This document shows positions 21,760 through 34,812 of a DNA stretch of 64,000 nt, in pieces. Origin of the DNA: Budorcas taxicolor. Lineage: Eukaryota; Chordata; Mammalia; Artiodactyla; Bovidae. The notes under the pieces are model-generated. The model made no database searches. It saw only the letters and a program-made list of their open reading frames with translations, and was not told where the DNA came from. Position 1 is the stretch's first letter. Every line of letters begins with the position of its first letter. The DNA lies in NCBI RefSeq assembly GCF_023091745.1, contig NW_026291777.1, positions 124,001 through 188,000 on the forward strand, read 5' to 3'. A program made the translations under genes and the position numbers.

Positions 21760-24206
21760 ATGGATCTTGGGGTGCTTCTGAGTCTCCCCAGGGGAGTCAG
21801 GCCTCGTCTCTTGTGGGGGCATGCACGTGTGCTTTCCTCCCGAGCTGCAGCAGCAGTGTCACGCTTCCTGTCACGTGGATCAAGGAATCTGTGGCTTTCC
21901 CTCAAGGCTGTCCCTCGAGGCTTTCCCACGAGGCTTTCCCACAGGGCTGTGCCACGTGCCACCTTGGTGTGAGTCGATCCTCGGCGTGAAAGACAGGCCG
22001 GTGAAGGGAAAAGAGGTTCCTCTGGAATGGACTGAGACATCTGGGGACTCTTGGAATGGTGGCATGACCCTGGAGTTCCTCTCGCCGTTCCTGTTGAGAG
22101 GGCCTCCTCTTGAGTTGCGACGGGAAGGCCGGGAACTCTTTCCCGACGAAGCAGGGAAAGGATCCCTCATCTCGAGCTACGAGGCGGAAACGGGGCTCCT
22201 CTGGATGTGGGCGGGACCCTCGTGATTCCTCTCGAGTGGAGACGGCTAGGTCGGGGAACTTCTTGATTTGCACCAAGGGTGTGAAGGAGCCTTTCGAAGT
22301 TCCAGAGGTGAGGTGTGATCAGCCTCGAGACGCCTCAGCGGAAATGGGCCTCATCTCGCCTGGAGGGGAGAACCTCCTGGATTTTCTCGAGTTGCGGCAG
22401 GTCTTCTCGAGTTACGACGGGGACCTCAGGGACCCGCTCTGGTGGCCTCAGGAAAGGCCAGTCCCCATGCGAGTTGCTAGGGGACCTCTCGGGATTCCTC
22501 TCCCGTCCATGCCGGGGCCTCAGTCCTTGTGTGGAGTCGGGGCCGGAACCTGAGGATTCCTCTCCAGTGTTGCCATGGATTTTGGGGTGCTTCTGAGTCT
22601 CCCCAGGTGAGTCAGGCCTCGTCTCGAGTGGGGGCATGCACGTGCGCTTTCCTCCCGAGCTGCAGCAGTAGTGTCACGCTTCCTGTCACGTGGATCAAGG
22701 GATCTGTGGCTTTCCCTCGAGGCTGTCCCTCGAGGCTTTCCCACGAGGCTTTCCCACAGGGCTGTGCCACGTGCCACCTTGGTGTGAGTCGATCCTCGGC
22801 GTGAAAGACGAGCCGGTGAAGGGAAAAGAGGTTCCTCTGGAATGGACTGAGACATCTGGGGGACTCTTGGAATGGTGGCACGACCCTGGAGTTCCTCTCG
22901 CCGTTCCTGTTGAGAGGGCCTCCTCTTGAGATGCGACGGGAACGCCGGGAACTCTTTCCCGACGAAGCAGGGAAAGGATCCCTCATCTCGAGCTACGAGG
23001 CGGAAACGGGGCTCCTCTGGATGTGGGCGGGACCCTCGTGATTCCTCTCGAGTGGAGACGGCTAGGTCGGGGAACTTCTTGATTTGCACCAAGGGTGTGA
23101 AGGAGCCTTTCGAAGTTCCAGAGGTGAGGTGTGATCAGCCTCGAGACGCCTCAGCGGAAATGGGCCTCATCTCGCCTGGAGGGGAGAACCTCCTGGATTT
23201 TCTCGAGTTGCGGCAGGTCTTCTCGAGTTACGACGGGGACCTCAGGGACCCGCTCTGGTGGCCTCAGGAAAGGCCAGTCCCCATGCGAGTTGCTAGGGGA
23301 CCTCTCGGGATTCCTCTCCCGTCCATGCCGGGGCCTCAGTCCTTGTGTGGAGTCGGGGCCGGAACCTGAGGATTCCTCTCCAGTGTTGCCATGGATCTTG
23401 GGGTGCTTCTGAGTCTCCCCAGGGGAGTCAGGCCTCGTCTCGAGTGGGGGCATGCACGTGCGCTTTCCTCCCGAGCTGCAGCAGTAGTGTCACGCTTCCT
23501 GTCACGTGGATCAAGGGATCTGTGGCTTTCCCTCGAGGCTGTCCCTCGAGGCTTTCCCACGAGGCTTTCCCACAGGGCTGTGCCACGTGCCACCTTGGTG
23601 TGAGTCGATCCTCGGCGTGAAAGACGAGCCGGTGAAGGGAAAAGAGGTTCCTCTGGAATGGACTGAGACATCTGGGGGACTCTTGGAATGGTGGCACGAC
23701 CCTGGAGTTCCTCTCGCCGTTCCTGTTGAGAGGGCCTCCTCTTGAGATGCGACGGGAAGGCCGGGAACTCTTTCCCGACGAAGCAGGGAAAGGATCCCTC
23801 ATCTCGAGCTACGAGGCGGAAACGGGGCTCCTCTGGATGTGGGCGGGACCCTCGTGATTCCTCTCGAGTGGAGACGGCTAGGTCGGGGAACTTCTTGATT
23901 TGCACCAAGGGTGTGAAGGAGCCTTTCGAAGTTCCAGAGGTGAGGTGTGATCAGCCTCGAGACGCCTCAGCGGAAATGGGCGTCATCTCGCCTGGAGGGG
24001 AGAACCTCCTGGATTTTCTCGAGTTGCGGCAGGTCTTCTCGAGTTACGACGGGGACCTCAGGGACCCGCTCTGGTGGCCTCAGGAAAGGCCAGTCCCCAT
24101 GCGAGTTGCTAGGGGAACTCTCGGGATTCCTCTCCCGTCCATGCCGGGGCCTCAGTCCTTGTGTGGAGTCGGGGCCGGAACCTGAGGATTCCTCTCCAGT
24201 GTTGCC
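21760..24206. repeat. Monomers M27-M29, transition to homogeneous domain
   Basis: Monomer starts are 21760, 22575 and 23391, with lengths 815, 816 and 816 bp. M27 starts as the GAAAGACAGG subfamily. By about 22245 it carries GGCTAGGTCGGG, which then dominates to the right end of the window in place of GGGTATGTC. M28 and M29 are near-identical to each other. One G is missing from the ATCTGGGGGAC run at about 22043. Confidence 0.87.
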
Positions 24207-27200
24207 ATGGATCTTGGGGTGCTTCTGAGTCTCCCCAGGGGAGTCAGGCCTCGTCTCGAGTGGGGGCATGCACGTGCGCTTTCCTCCCGAGCTGCAGCAG
24301 TAGTGTCACGCTTCCTGTCACGTGGATCAAGGGATCTGTGGCTTTCCCTCGAGGCTGTCCCTCGAGGCTTTCCCACGAGGCTTTCCCACAGGGCTGTGCC
24401 ACGTGCCACCTTGGTGTGAGTCGATCCTCGGCATGAAAGACGAGCCGGTGAAGGGAAAAGAGGTTCCTCTGGAATGGACTGAGACATCTGGGGGACTCTT
24501 GGAATGGTGGCACGACCCTGGAGTTCCTCTCGCCGTTCCTGTTGAGAGGGCCTCCTCTTGAGATGCGACGGGAAGGCCGGGAACTCTTTCCCGACGAAGC
24601 AGGGAAAGGATCCCTCATCTCGAGCTACGAGGCGGAAACGGGGCTCCTCTGGATGTGGGCGGGACCCTCGTGATTCCTCTCGAGTGGAGACGGCTAGGTC
24701 GGGGATCTTCTTGATTTGCACCAAGGGTGTGAAGGAGCCTTTCGAAGTGCCAGAGGTGAGGTGTGATCAGCCTCGAGACGCCTCAGCGGAAATGGGCGTC
24801 ATCTCGCCTGGAGGGGAGAACCTCCTGGATTTTCTCGAGTTGCGGCAGGTCTTCTCGAGTTACGACGGGGACCTCAGGGACCCGCTCTGGTGGCCTCAGG
24901 AAAGGCCAGTCCCCATGCGAGTTGCTAGGGGACCTCTCGGGATTCCTCTCCCGTCCATGCCGGGGCCTCAGTCCTTGTGTGGAGTCGGGGCCGGAACCTG
25001 AGGATTCCTCTCCAGTGTTGCCATGGATCTTGGGGTGCTTCTGAGTCTCCCCAGGGGAGTCAGGCCTCGTCTCGAGTGGGGGCATGCACGTGCGCTTTCC
25101 TCCCGAGCTGCAGCAGTAGTGTCACGCTTCCTGTCACGTGGATCAAGGGATCTGTGGCTTTCCCTCGAGGCTGTCCCTCGAGGCTTTCCCACGAGGCTTT
25201 CCCACAGGGCTGTGCCACGTGCCACCTTGGTGTGAGTCGATCCTCGGCGTGAAAGACGAGCCGGTGAAGGGAAAAGAGGTTCCTCTGGAATGGACTGAGA
25301 CATCTGGGGGACTCTTGGAATGGTGGCACGACCCTGGAGTTCCTCTCGCCGTTCCTGTTGAGAGGGCCTCCTCTTGAGATGCGACGGGAACGCCGGGAAC
25401 TCTTTCCCGACGAAGCAGGGAAAGGATCCCTCATCTCGAGCTACGAGGCGAAAACGGGCTCCTCTGGATGTGGGCGGGACCCTCGTGATTCCTCTCGAGT
25501 GGAGACGGCTAGGTCGGGGAACTTCTTGATTTGCACCAAGGGTGTGAAGGAGCCTTTCGAAGTTCCAGAGGTGAGGTGTGATCAGCCTCGAGACGCCTCA
25601 GCGGAAATGGGCCTCATCTCGCCTGGAGGGGAGAACCTCCTGGATTTTCTCGAGTTGCGGCAGGTCTTCTCGAGTTACGACGGGGACCTCAGGGACCCGC
25701 TCTGGTGGCCTCAGGAAAGGCCAGTCCCCATGCGAGTTGCTAGGGGACCTCTCGGGATTCCTCTCCCGTCCATGCCGGGGCCTCAGTCCTTGTGTGGAGT
25801 CGGGGCCGGAACCTGAGGATTCCTCTCCAGTGTTGCCATGGATCTTGGGGTGCTTCTGAGTCTCCCCAGGGGAGTCAGGCCTCGTCTCGAGTGGGGGCAT
25901 GCACGTGCGCTTTCCTCCCGAGCTGCAGCAGTAGTGTCACGCTTCCTGTCACGTGGATCAAGGGATCTGTGGCTTTCCCTCGAGGCTGTCCCTCGAGGCT
26001 TTCCCACGAGGCTTTCCCACAGGGCTGTGCCACGTGCCACCTTGGTGTGAGTCGATCCTCGGCGTGAAAGACGAGCCGGTGAAGGGAAAAGCGGTTCCTC
26101 TGGAATGGACTGAGACATCTGGGGGACTCTTGGAATGGTGGCACGACCCTGGAGTTCCTCTCGCCGTTCCTGTTGAGAGGGCCTCCTCTTGAGATGCGAC
26201 GGGAAGGCCGGGAACTCTTTCCCGACGAAGCAGGGAAAGGATCCCTCATCTCGAGCTACGAGGCGGAAACGGGGCTCCTCTGGATGTGGGCGGGACCCTC
26301 GTGATTCCTCTCGAGTGGAGACGGCTAGGTCGGGGAACTTCTTGATTTGCACCAAGGGTGTGAAGGAGCCTTTCGAAGTTCCAGAGGTGAGCTGTGATCA
26401 GCCTCGAGACGCCTCAGCGGAAATGGGCCTCATCTCGCCTGGAGGGGAGAACCTCCTGGATTTTCTCGAGTTGCGGCAGGTCTTCTCGAGTTACGACGGG
26501 GACCTCAGGGACCCGCTCTGGTGGCCTCAGGAAAGGCCAGTCCCCATGCGAGTTGCTAGGGGACCTCTCGGGATTCCTCTCCCGTCCATGCCGGGGCCTC
26601 AGTCCTTGTGTGGAGTCGGGGCCGGAACCTGAGGATTCCTCTCCAGTGTTGCCATGGATCTTGGGGTGCTTCTGAGTCTCCCCAGGGGAGTCAGGCCTCG
26701 TCTCGAGTGGGGGCATGCACGTGCGCTTTCCTCCCGAGCTGCAGCAGTAGTGTCACGCTTCCTGTCACGTGGATCAAGGGATCTGTGGCTTTCCCTCGAG
26801 GCTGTCCCTCGAGGCTTTCCCACGAGGCTTTCCCACAGGGCTGTGCCACGTGCCACCTTGGTGTGAGTCGATCCTCGGCATGAAAGACGAGCCGGTGAAG
26901 GGAAAAGAGGTTCCTCTGGAATGGACTGAGACATCTGGGGGACTCTTGGAATGGTGGCACGACCCTGGAGTTCCTCTCGCCGTTCCTGTTGAGAGGGCCT
27001 CCTCTTGAGATGCGACGGGAAGGCCGGGAACTCTTTCCCGACGAAGCAGGGAAAGGATCCCTCATCTCGAGCTACGAGGCGGAAACGGGGCTCCTCTGGA
27101 TGTGGGCGGGACCCTCGTGATTCCTCTCGAGTGGAGACGGCTAGGTCGGGGATCTTCTTGATTTGCACCAAGGGTGTGAAGGAGCCTTTCGAAGTGCCAG

Positions 27201-29296
27201 AGGTGAGGTGTGATCAGCCTCGAGACGCCTCAGCGGAAATGGGCGTCATCTCGCCTGGAGGGGAGAACCTCCTGGATTTTCTCGAGTTGCGGCAGGTCTT
27301 CTCGAGTTACGACGGGGACCTCAGGGACCCGCTCTGGTGGCCTCAGGAAAGGCCAGTCCCCATGCGAGTTGCTAGGGGACCTCTCGGGATTCCTCTCCCG
27401 TCCATGCCGGGGCCTCAGTCCTTGTGTGGAGTCGGGGCCGGAACCTGAGGATTCCTCTCCAGTGTTGCCATGGATCTTGGGGTGCTTCTGAGTCTCCCCA
27501 GGGGAGTCAGGCCTCGTCTCGAGTGGGGGCATGCACGTGCGCTTTCCTCCCGAGCTGCAGCAGTAGTGTCACGCTTCCTGTCACGTGGATCAAGGGATCT
27601 GTGGCTTTCCCTCGAGGCTGTCCCTCGAGGCTTTCCCACGAGGCTTTCCCACAGGGCTGTGCCACGTGCCACCTTGGTGTGAGTCGATCCTCGGCGTGAA
27701 AGACGAGCCGGTGAAGGGAAAAGAGGTTCCTCTGGAATGGACTGAGACATCTGGGGGACTCTTGGAATGGTGGCACGACCCTGGAGTTCCTCTCGCCGTT
27801 CCTGTTGAGAGGGCCTCCTCTTGAGATGCGACGGGAACGCCGGGAACTCTTTCCCGACGAAGCAGGGAAAGGATCCCTCATCTCGAGCTACGAGGCGAAA
27901 ACGGGCTCCTCTGGATGTGGGCGGGACCCTCGTGATTCCTCTCGAGTGGAGACGGCTAGGTCGGGGAACTTCTTGATTTGCACCAAGGGTGTGAAGGAGC
28001 CTTTCGAAGTTCCAGAGGTGAGGTGTGATCAGCCTCGAGACGCCTCAGCGGAAATGGGCCTCATCTCGCCTGGAGGGGAGAACCTCCTGGATTTTCTCGA
28101 GTTGCGGCAGGTCTTCTCGAGTTACGACGGGGACCTCAGGGACCCGCTCTGGTGGCCTCAGGAAAGGCCAGTCCCCATGCGAGTTGCTAGGGGACCTCTC
28201 GGGATTCCTCTCCCGTCCATGCCGGGGCCTCAGTCCTTGTGTGGAGTCGGGGCCGGAACCTGAGGATTCCTCTCCAGTGTTGCCATGGATCTTGGGGTGC
28301 TTCTGAGTCTCCCCAGGGGAGTCAGGCCTCGTCTCGAGTGGGGGCATGCACGTGCGCTTTCCTCCCGAGCTGCAGCAGTAGTGTCACGCTTCCTGTCACG
28401 TGGATCAAGGGATCTGTGGCTTTCCCTCGAGGCTGTCCCTCGAGGCTTTCCCACGAGGCTTTCCCACAGGGCTGTGCCACGTGCCACCTTGGTGTGAGTC
28501 GATCCTCGGCGTGAAAGACGAGCCGGTGAAGGGAAAAGCGGTTCCTCTGGAATGGACTGAGACATCTGGGGGACTCTTGGAATGGTGGCACGACCCTGGA
28601 GTTCCTCTCGCCGTTCCTGTTGAGAGGGCCTCCTCTTGAGATGCGACGGGAAGGCCGGGAACTCTTTCCCGACGAAGCAGGGAAAGGATCCCTCATCTCG
28701 AGCTACGAGGCGGAAACGGGGCTCCTCTGGATGTGGGCGGGACCCTCGTGATTCCTCTCGAGTGGAGACGGCTAGGTCGGGGAACTTCTTGATTTGCACC
28801 AAGGGTGTGAAGGAGCCTTTCGAAGTTCCAGAGGTGAGCTGTGATCAGCCTCGAGACGCCTCAGCGGAAATGGGCCTCATCTCGCCTGGAGGGGAGAACC
28901 TCCTGGATTTTCTCGAGTTGCGGCAGGTCTTCTCGAGTTACGACGGGGACCTCAGGGACCCGCTCTGGTGGCCTCAGGAAAGGCCAGTCCCCATGCGAGT
29001 TGCTAGGGGACCTCTCGGGATTCCTCTCCCGTCCATGCCGGGGCCTCAGTCCTTGTGTGGAGTCGGGGCCGGAACCTGAGGATTCCTCTCCAGTGTTGCC
29101 ATGGATCTTGGGGTGCTTCTGAGTCTCCCCAGGGGAGTCAGGCCTCGTCTCGAGTGGGGGCATGCACGTGCGCTTTCCTCCCGAGCTGCAGCAGTAGTGT
29201 CACGCTTCCTGTCACGTGGATCAAGGGATCTGTGGCTTTCCCTCGAGGCTGTCCCTCGAGGCTTTCCCACGAGGCTTTCCCACAGGGCTGTGCCAC
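24116..29296. repeat. 2447-bp trimer duplicated in tandem (M30-M32 / M33-M35)
   Basis: Monomers starting at 24207, 25023 and 25838 match those starting at 26654, 27470 and 28285 at a constant offset of 2447 bp. Shared private variants are GGCATGAAAG (about 24431/26878), GGGGATCTTC (24703/27150), GGCGAAAACGGGCTCC with its one-base loss (25448/27895), AAAAGCGGTTCC (26088/28535) and GAGCTGTGATC (26388/28835). I found no difference between the copies by eye. The left limit is set by GGGGAACTCTC (24114) versus GGGGACCTCTC (26561). The right limit is set by CACGTGGCACC (29295) versus CACGTGCCACC (26848). This is the clearest recent higher-order duplication here. Confidence 0.9.
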
Positions 29297-31548
29297 GTGG
29301 CACCTTGGTGTGAGTCGATCCTCGGCGTGAAAGACGAGCCGGTGAAGGGAAAAGAGGTTCCTCTGGAATGGACTGAGACATCTGGGGGACTCTTGGAATG
29401 GTGGCACGACCCTGGAGTTCCTCTCGCCGTTCCTGTTGAGAGGGCCTCCTCTTGAGATGCGACGGGAAGGCCGGGAACTCTTTCCCGACGAAGCAGGGAA
29501 AGGATCCCTCATCTCGAGCTACGAGGCGGAAACGGGGCTCCTCTGGATGTGGGCGGGACCCTCGTGATTCCTCTCGAGTGGAGACGGCTAGGTCGGGGAA
29601 CTTCTTGATTTGCACCAAGGGTGTGAAGGAGCCTTTCGAAGTGCCAGAGGTGAGGTGTGATCAGCCTCGAGACGCCTCAGCGGAAATGGGCCTCATCTCG
29701 CCTGGAGGGGAGAACCTCCTGGATTTTCTCGAGTTGCGGCAGGTCTTCTCGAGTTACGACGGGGACCTCAGGGACCCGCTCTGGTGGCCTCAGGAAAGGC
29801 CAGTCCCCATGCGAGTTGCTAGGGGAACTCTCGGGATTCCTCTCCCGTCCATGCCGGGGCCTCAGTCCTTGTGTGGAGTCGGGGCCGGAACCTGAGGATT
29901 CCTCTCCAGTGTTGCCATGGATCTTGGGGTGCTTCTGAGTCTCCCCAGGGGAGTCAGGCCTCGTCTCGAGTGGGGGCATGCACGTGCGCTTTCCTCCCGA
30001 GCTGCAGCAGTAGTGTCACGCTTCCTGTCACGTGGATCAAGGGATCTGTGGCTTTCCCTCGAGGCTGTCCCTCGAGGCTTTCCCACGAGGCTTTCCCACA
30101 GGGCTGTGCCACGTGCCACCTTGGTGTGAGTCGATCCTCGGCATGAAAGACGAGCCGGTGAAGGGAAAAGAGGTTCCTCTGGAATGGACTGAGACATCTG
30201 GGGGACTCTTGGAATGGTGGCACGACCCTGGAGTTCCTCTCGCCGTTCCTGTTGAGAGGGCCTCCTCTTGAGATGCGACGGGAAGGCCGGGAACTCTTTC
30301 CCGACGAAGCAGGGAAAGGATCCCTCATCTCGAGCTACGAGGCGGAAACGGGGCTCCTCTGGATGTGGGCGGGACCCTCGTGATTCCTCTCGAGTGGAGA
30401 CGGCTAGGTCGGGGATCTTCTTGATTTGCACCAAGGGTGTGAAGGACCCTTTCGAAGTGCCAGAGGTGAGGTGTGATCAGCCTCGAGACGCCTCAGCGGA
30501 AATGGGCGTCATCTCGCCTGGAGGGGAGAACCTCCTGGATTTTCTCGAGTTGCGGCAGGTCTTCTCGAGTTACGACGGGGACCTCAGGGACCCGCTCTGG
30601 TGGCCTCAGGAAAGGCCAGTCCCCATGCGAGTTGCTAGGGGACCTCTCGGGATTCCTCTCCCGTCCATGCCGGGGCCTCAGTCCTTGTGTGGAGTCGGGG
30701 CCGGAACCTGAGGATTCCTCTCCAGTGTTGCCATGGATCTTGGGGTGCTTCTGAGTCTCCCCAGGGGAGTCAGGCCTCGTCTCGAGTGGGGGCATGCACG
30801 TGCGCTTTCCTCCCGAGCTGCAGCAGTAGTGTCACGCTTCCTGTCACGTGGATCAAGGGATCTGTGGCTTTCCCTCGAGGCTGTCCCTCGAGGCTTTCCC
30901 ACGAGGCTTTCCCACAGGGCTGTGCCACGTGCCACCTTGGTGTGAGTCGATCCTCGGCGTGAAAGACGAGCCGGTGAAGGGAAAAGAGGTTCCTCTGGAA
31001 TGGACTGAGACATCTCGGGGACTCTTGGAATGGTGGCACGACCCTGGAGTTCCTCTCGCCGTTCCTGTTGAGAGGGCCTCCTCTTGAGATGCGACGGGAA
31101 CGCCGGGAACTCTTTCCCGAAGAAGCAGGGAAAGGATCCCTCATCTCGAGCTACGAGGCGGAAACGGGGCTCCTCTGGATGTGGGCGGGACCCTCGTGAT
31201 TCCTCTCGAGTGGAGACGGCTAGGTCGGGGAACTTCTTGATTTGCACCAAGGGTGTGAAGGAGCCTTTCGAAGTTCCAGAGGTGAGGTGTGATCAGCCTC
31301 GAGACGCCTCAGCGGAAATGGGCCTCATCTCGCCTGGAGGGGAGAACCTCCTGGATTTTCTCGAGTTGCGGCAGGTCTTCTGGAGTTACGACGGGGACCT
31401 CAGGGACCCGCTCTGGTGGCCTCAGGAAAGGCCAGTCCCCATGCGAGTTGCTAGGGGACCTCTCGGGATTCCTCTCCCGTCCATGCCGGGGCCTCAGTCC
31501 TTGTGTGGAGTCGGGGCCGGAACCTGAGGATTCCTCTCCAGTGTTGCC
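29101..31548. repeat. Monomers M36-M38
   Basis: Monomer starts are 29101, 29917 and 30733, all 816 bp. M36 carries GGGGAACTCTC, as M29 does. M37 carries the GGCATGAAAG, GGGGATCTTC and GGGCGTCATC set seen in M30 and M33, but with GAAGGACCC in place of GAAGGAGCC. It is therefore a third, slightly older relative of the duplicated trimer. M38 has CCCGAAGAAGC (about 31117) and ATCTCGGGGAC (about 31013). Confidence 0.87.
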
Positions 31549-34500
31549 ATGGATCTTGGGGTGCTTCTGAGTCTCCCCAGGGGAGTCAGGCCTCGTCTCG
31601 AGTGGGGGCATGCACGTGCGCTTTCCTCCCGAGCTGCAGCAGTAGTGTCACGCTTCCTGTCACGTGGATCAAGGGATCTGTGGCTTTCCCTCGAGGCTGT
31701 CCCTCGAGGCTTTCCCACGAGGCTTTCCCACAGGGCTGTGCCACGTGCCACCTTGGTGTGAGTCGATCCTCGGCGTGAAAGACGAGCCGGTGAAGGGAAA
31801 AGAGGTTCCTCTGGAATGGACTGAGACATCTGGGGGACTCTTGGAATGGTGGCACGACCCTGGAGTTCCTCTCGCCGTTCCTGTTGAGAGGGCCTCCTCT
31901 TGAGATGCGACGGGAAGGCCGGGAACTCTTTCCCGACGAAGCAGGGAAAGGATCCCTCATCTCGAGCTACGAGGCGGAAACGGGGCTCCTCTGGATGTGG
32001 GCGGGACCCTCGTGATTCCTCTCGAGTGGAGACGGCTAGGTCGGGGAACTTCTTGATTTGCACCAAGGGTGTGAAGGAGCCTTTCGAAGTTCCAGAGGTG
32101 AGGTGTGATCAGCCTCGAGACGCCTCAGCGGAAATGGGCCTCATCTCGCCTGGAGGGGAGAACCTCCTGGATTTTCTCGAGTTGCGGCAGGTCTTCTCGA
32201 GTTACGACGGGGACCTCAGGGACCCGCTCTGGTGGCCCCAGGAAAGGCCAGTCCCCATGCGAGTTGCTAGGGGACCTCTCGGGATTCCTCTCCCGTCCAT
32301 GCCGGGGCCTCAGTCCTTGTGTGGAGTCGGGGCCGGAACCTGAGGATTCCTCTCCAGTGTTGCCATGGATCTTGGGGTGCTTCTGAGTCTCCCCAGGGGA
32401 GTCAGGCCTCGTCTCGAGTGGGGGCATGCACGTGCGCTTTCCTCCCGAGCTGCAGCAGTAGTGTCACGCTTCCTGTCACGTGGATCAAGGGATCTGTGGC
32501 TTTCCCTCGAGGCTGTCCCTCGAGGCTTTCCCACGAGGCTTTCCCACAGGGCTGTGCCACGTGCCACCTTGGTGTGAGTCGATCCTCGGCGTGAAAGACG
32601 AGCCGGTGAAGGGAAAAGAGGTTCCTCTGGAATGGACTGAGACATCTGGGGGACTCTTGGAATGGTGGCACGACCCTGGAGTTCCTCTCGCCGTTCCTGT
32701 TGAGAGGGCCTCCTCTTGAGATGCGACGGGAAGGCCGGGAACTCTTTCCCGACGAAGCAGGGAAAGGATCCCTCATCTCGAGCTACGAGGCGGAAACGGG
32801 GCTCCTCTGGATGTGGGCGGGACCCTCGTGATTCCTCTCGAGTGGAGACGGCTAGCTCGGGGAACTTCTTGATTTGCACCAAGGGTGTGAAGGAGCCTTT
32901 CGAAGTTCCAGAGGTGAGGTGTGATCAGCCTCGAGACGCCTCAGCGGAAATGGGCCTCATCTCGCCTGGAGGGGAGAACCTCCTGGATTTTCTCGAGTTG
33001 CGGCAGGTCTTCTCGAGTTACGACGGGGACCTCAGGGACCCGCTCTGGTGGCCTCAGGAAAGGCCAGTCCCCATGCGAGTTGCTAGGGGACCTCTCGGGA
33101 TTCCTCTCCCGTCCATGCCGGGGCCTCAGTCCTTGTGTGGAGTCGGGGCCGGAACCTGAGGATTCCTCTCCAGTGTTGCCATGGACCTTGGGGTGCTTCT
33201 GAGTCTCCCCAGGGGAGTCAGGCCTCGTCTCGAGTGGGGGCATGCACGTGCACTTTCCTCCCGAGCTGCAGCAGTAGTGTCACGCTTCCTGTCACGTGGA
33301 TCAAGGGATCTGTGGCTTTCCCTCGAGGCTGTCCCTCGAGGCTTTCCCACGAGGCTTTCCCACAGGGCTGTGCCACGTGCCACCTTGGTGTGAGTCGATC
33401 CTCGGCGTGAAAGACGAGCCGGTGAAGGGAAAAGAGGTTCCTCTGGAATGGACTGAGACATCTGGGGGACTCTTGGAATGGTGGCACGACCCTGGAGTTC
33501 CTCTCGCCGTTCCTGTTGAGAGGGCCTCCTCTTGAGATGCGACGGGAAGGCCGGGAACTCTTTCCCGACGAAGCAGGGAAAGGATCCCTCATCTCGAGCT
33601 ACGAGGCGGAAACGGGGCTCCTCTGGATGTGGGCGGGACCCTCGTGATTCCTCTCGAGTGGAGACGGCTAGGTCGGGGAACTTCTTGATTTGCACCAAGG
33701 GTGTGAAGGAGCCTTTCGAAGTTCCAGAGGTGAGGTGTGATCAGCCTCGAGACGCCTCAGCGGAAATGGGCCTCATCTCGCCTGGAGGGGAGAACCTCCT
33801 GGATTTTCTCGAGTTGCGGCAGGTCTTCTCGAGTTACGACGGGGACCTCAGGGACCCGCTCTGGTGGCCCCAGGAAAGGCCAGTCCCCATGCGAGTTGCT
33901 AGGGGACCTCTCGGGATTCCTCTCCCGTCCATGCCGGGGCCTCAGTCCTTGTGTGGAGTCGGGGCCGGAACCTGAGGATTCCTCTCCAGTGTTGCCATGG
34001 ATCTTGGGGTGCTTCTGAGTCTCCCCAGGGGAGTCAGGCCTCGTCTCGAGTGGGGGCATGCACGTGCGCTTTCCTCCCGAGCTGCAGCAGTAGTGTCACG
34101 CTTCCTGTCACGTGGATCAAGGGATCTGTGGCTTTCCCTCGAGGCTGTCCCTCGAGGCTTTCCCACGAGGCTTTCCCACAGGGCTGTGCCACGTGCCACC
34201 TTGGTGTGAGTCGATCCTCGGCGTGAAAGACGAGCCGGTGAAGGGAAAAGAGGTTCCTCTGGAATGGACTGAGACATCTGGGGGACTCTTGGAATGGTGG
34301 CACGACCCTGGAGTTCCTCTCGCCGTTCCTGTTGAGAGGGCCTCCTCTTGAGATGCGACGGGAAGGCCGGGAACTCTTTCCCGACGAAGCAGGGAAAGGA
34401 TCCCTCATCTCGAGCTACGAGGCGGAAACGGGGCTCCTCTGGATGTGGGCGGGACCCTCGTGATTCCTCTCGAGTGGAGACGGCTAGCTCGGGGAACTTC

Positions 34501-34812
34501 TTGATTTGCACCAAGGGTGTGAAGGAGCCTTTCGAAGTTCCAGAGGTGAGGTGTGATCAGCCTCGAGACGCCTCAGCGGAAATGGGCCTCATCTCGCCTG
34601 GAGGGGAGAACCTCCTGGATTTTCTCGAGTTGCGGCAGGTCTTCTCGAGTTACGACGGGGACCTCAGGGACCCGCTCTGGTGGCCTCAGGAAAGGCCAGT
34701 CCCCATGCGAGTTGCTAGGGGACCTCTCGGGATTCCTCTCCCGTCCATGCCGGGGCCTCAGTCCTTGTGTGGAGTCGGGGCCGGAACTTGAGGATTCCTC
34801 TCCAGTGTTGCC
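31549..34812. repeat. 1632-bp dimer duplication (M39-M40 / M41-M42)
   Basis: Monomer starts are 31549, 32365, 33181 and 33997, all 816 bp. About 31621-33157 matches 33253-34789 at an offset of 1632 bp. Shared rare variants are GGTGGCCCCAGG (about 32233/33865) and GGCTAGCTCGGG (about 32850/34482). M41 has private changes just before the right copy (GGACCTTGG at 33184 and GTGCACTTT near 33250), which bound the duplicated segment. Confidence 0.88.

Noticed and set aside
25448..27912. GGCGAAAACGGGCTCC one-base loss read as a sequencing error
   Set aside because: The same change occurs at both copies of the 2447-bp duplication, so it was probably present before duplication and is unlike the isolated indels at 53-54.7 kb.
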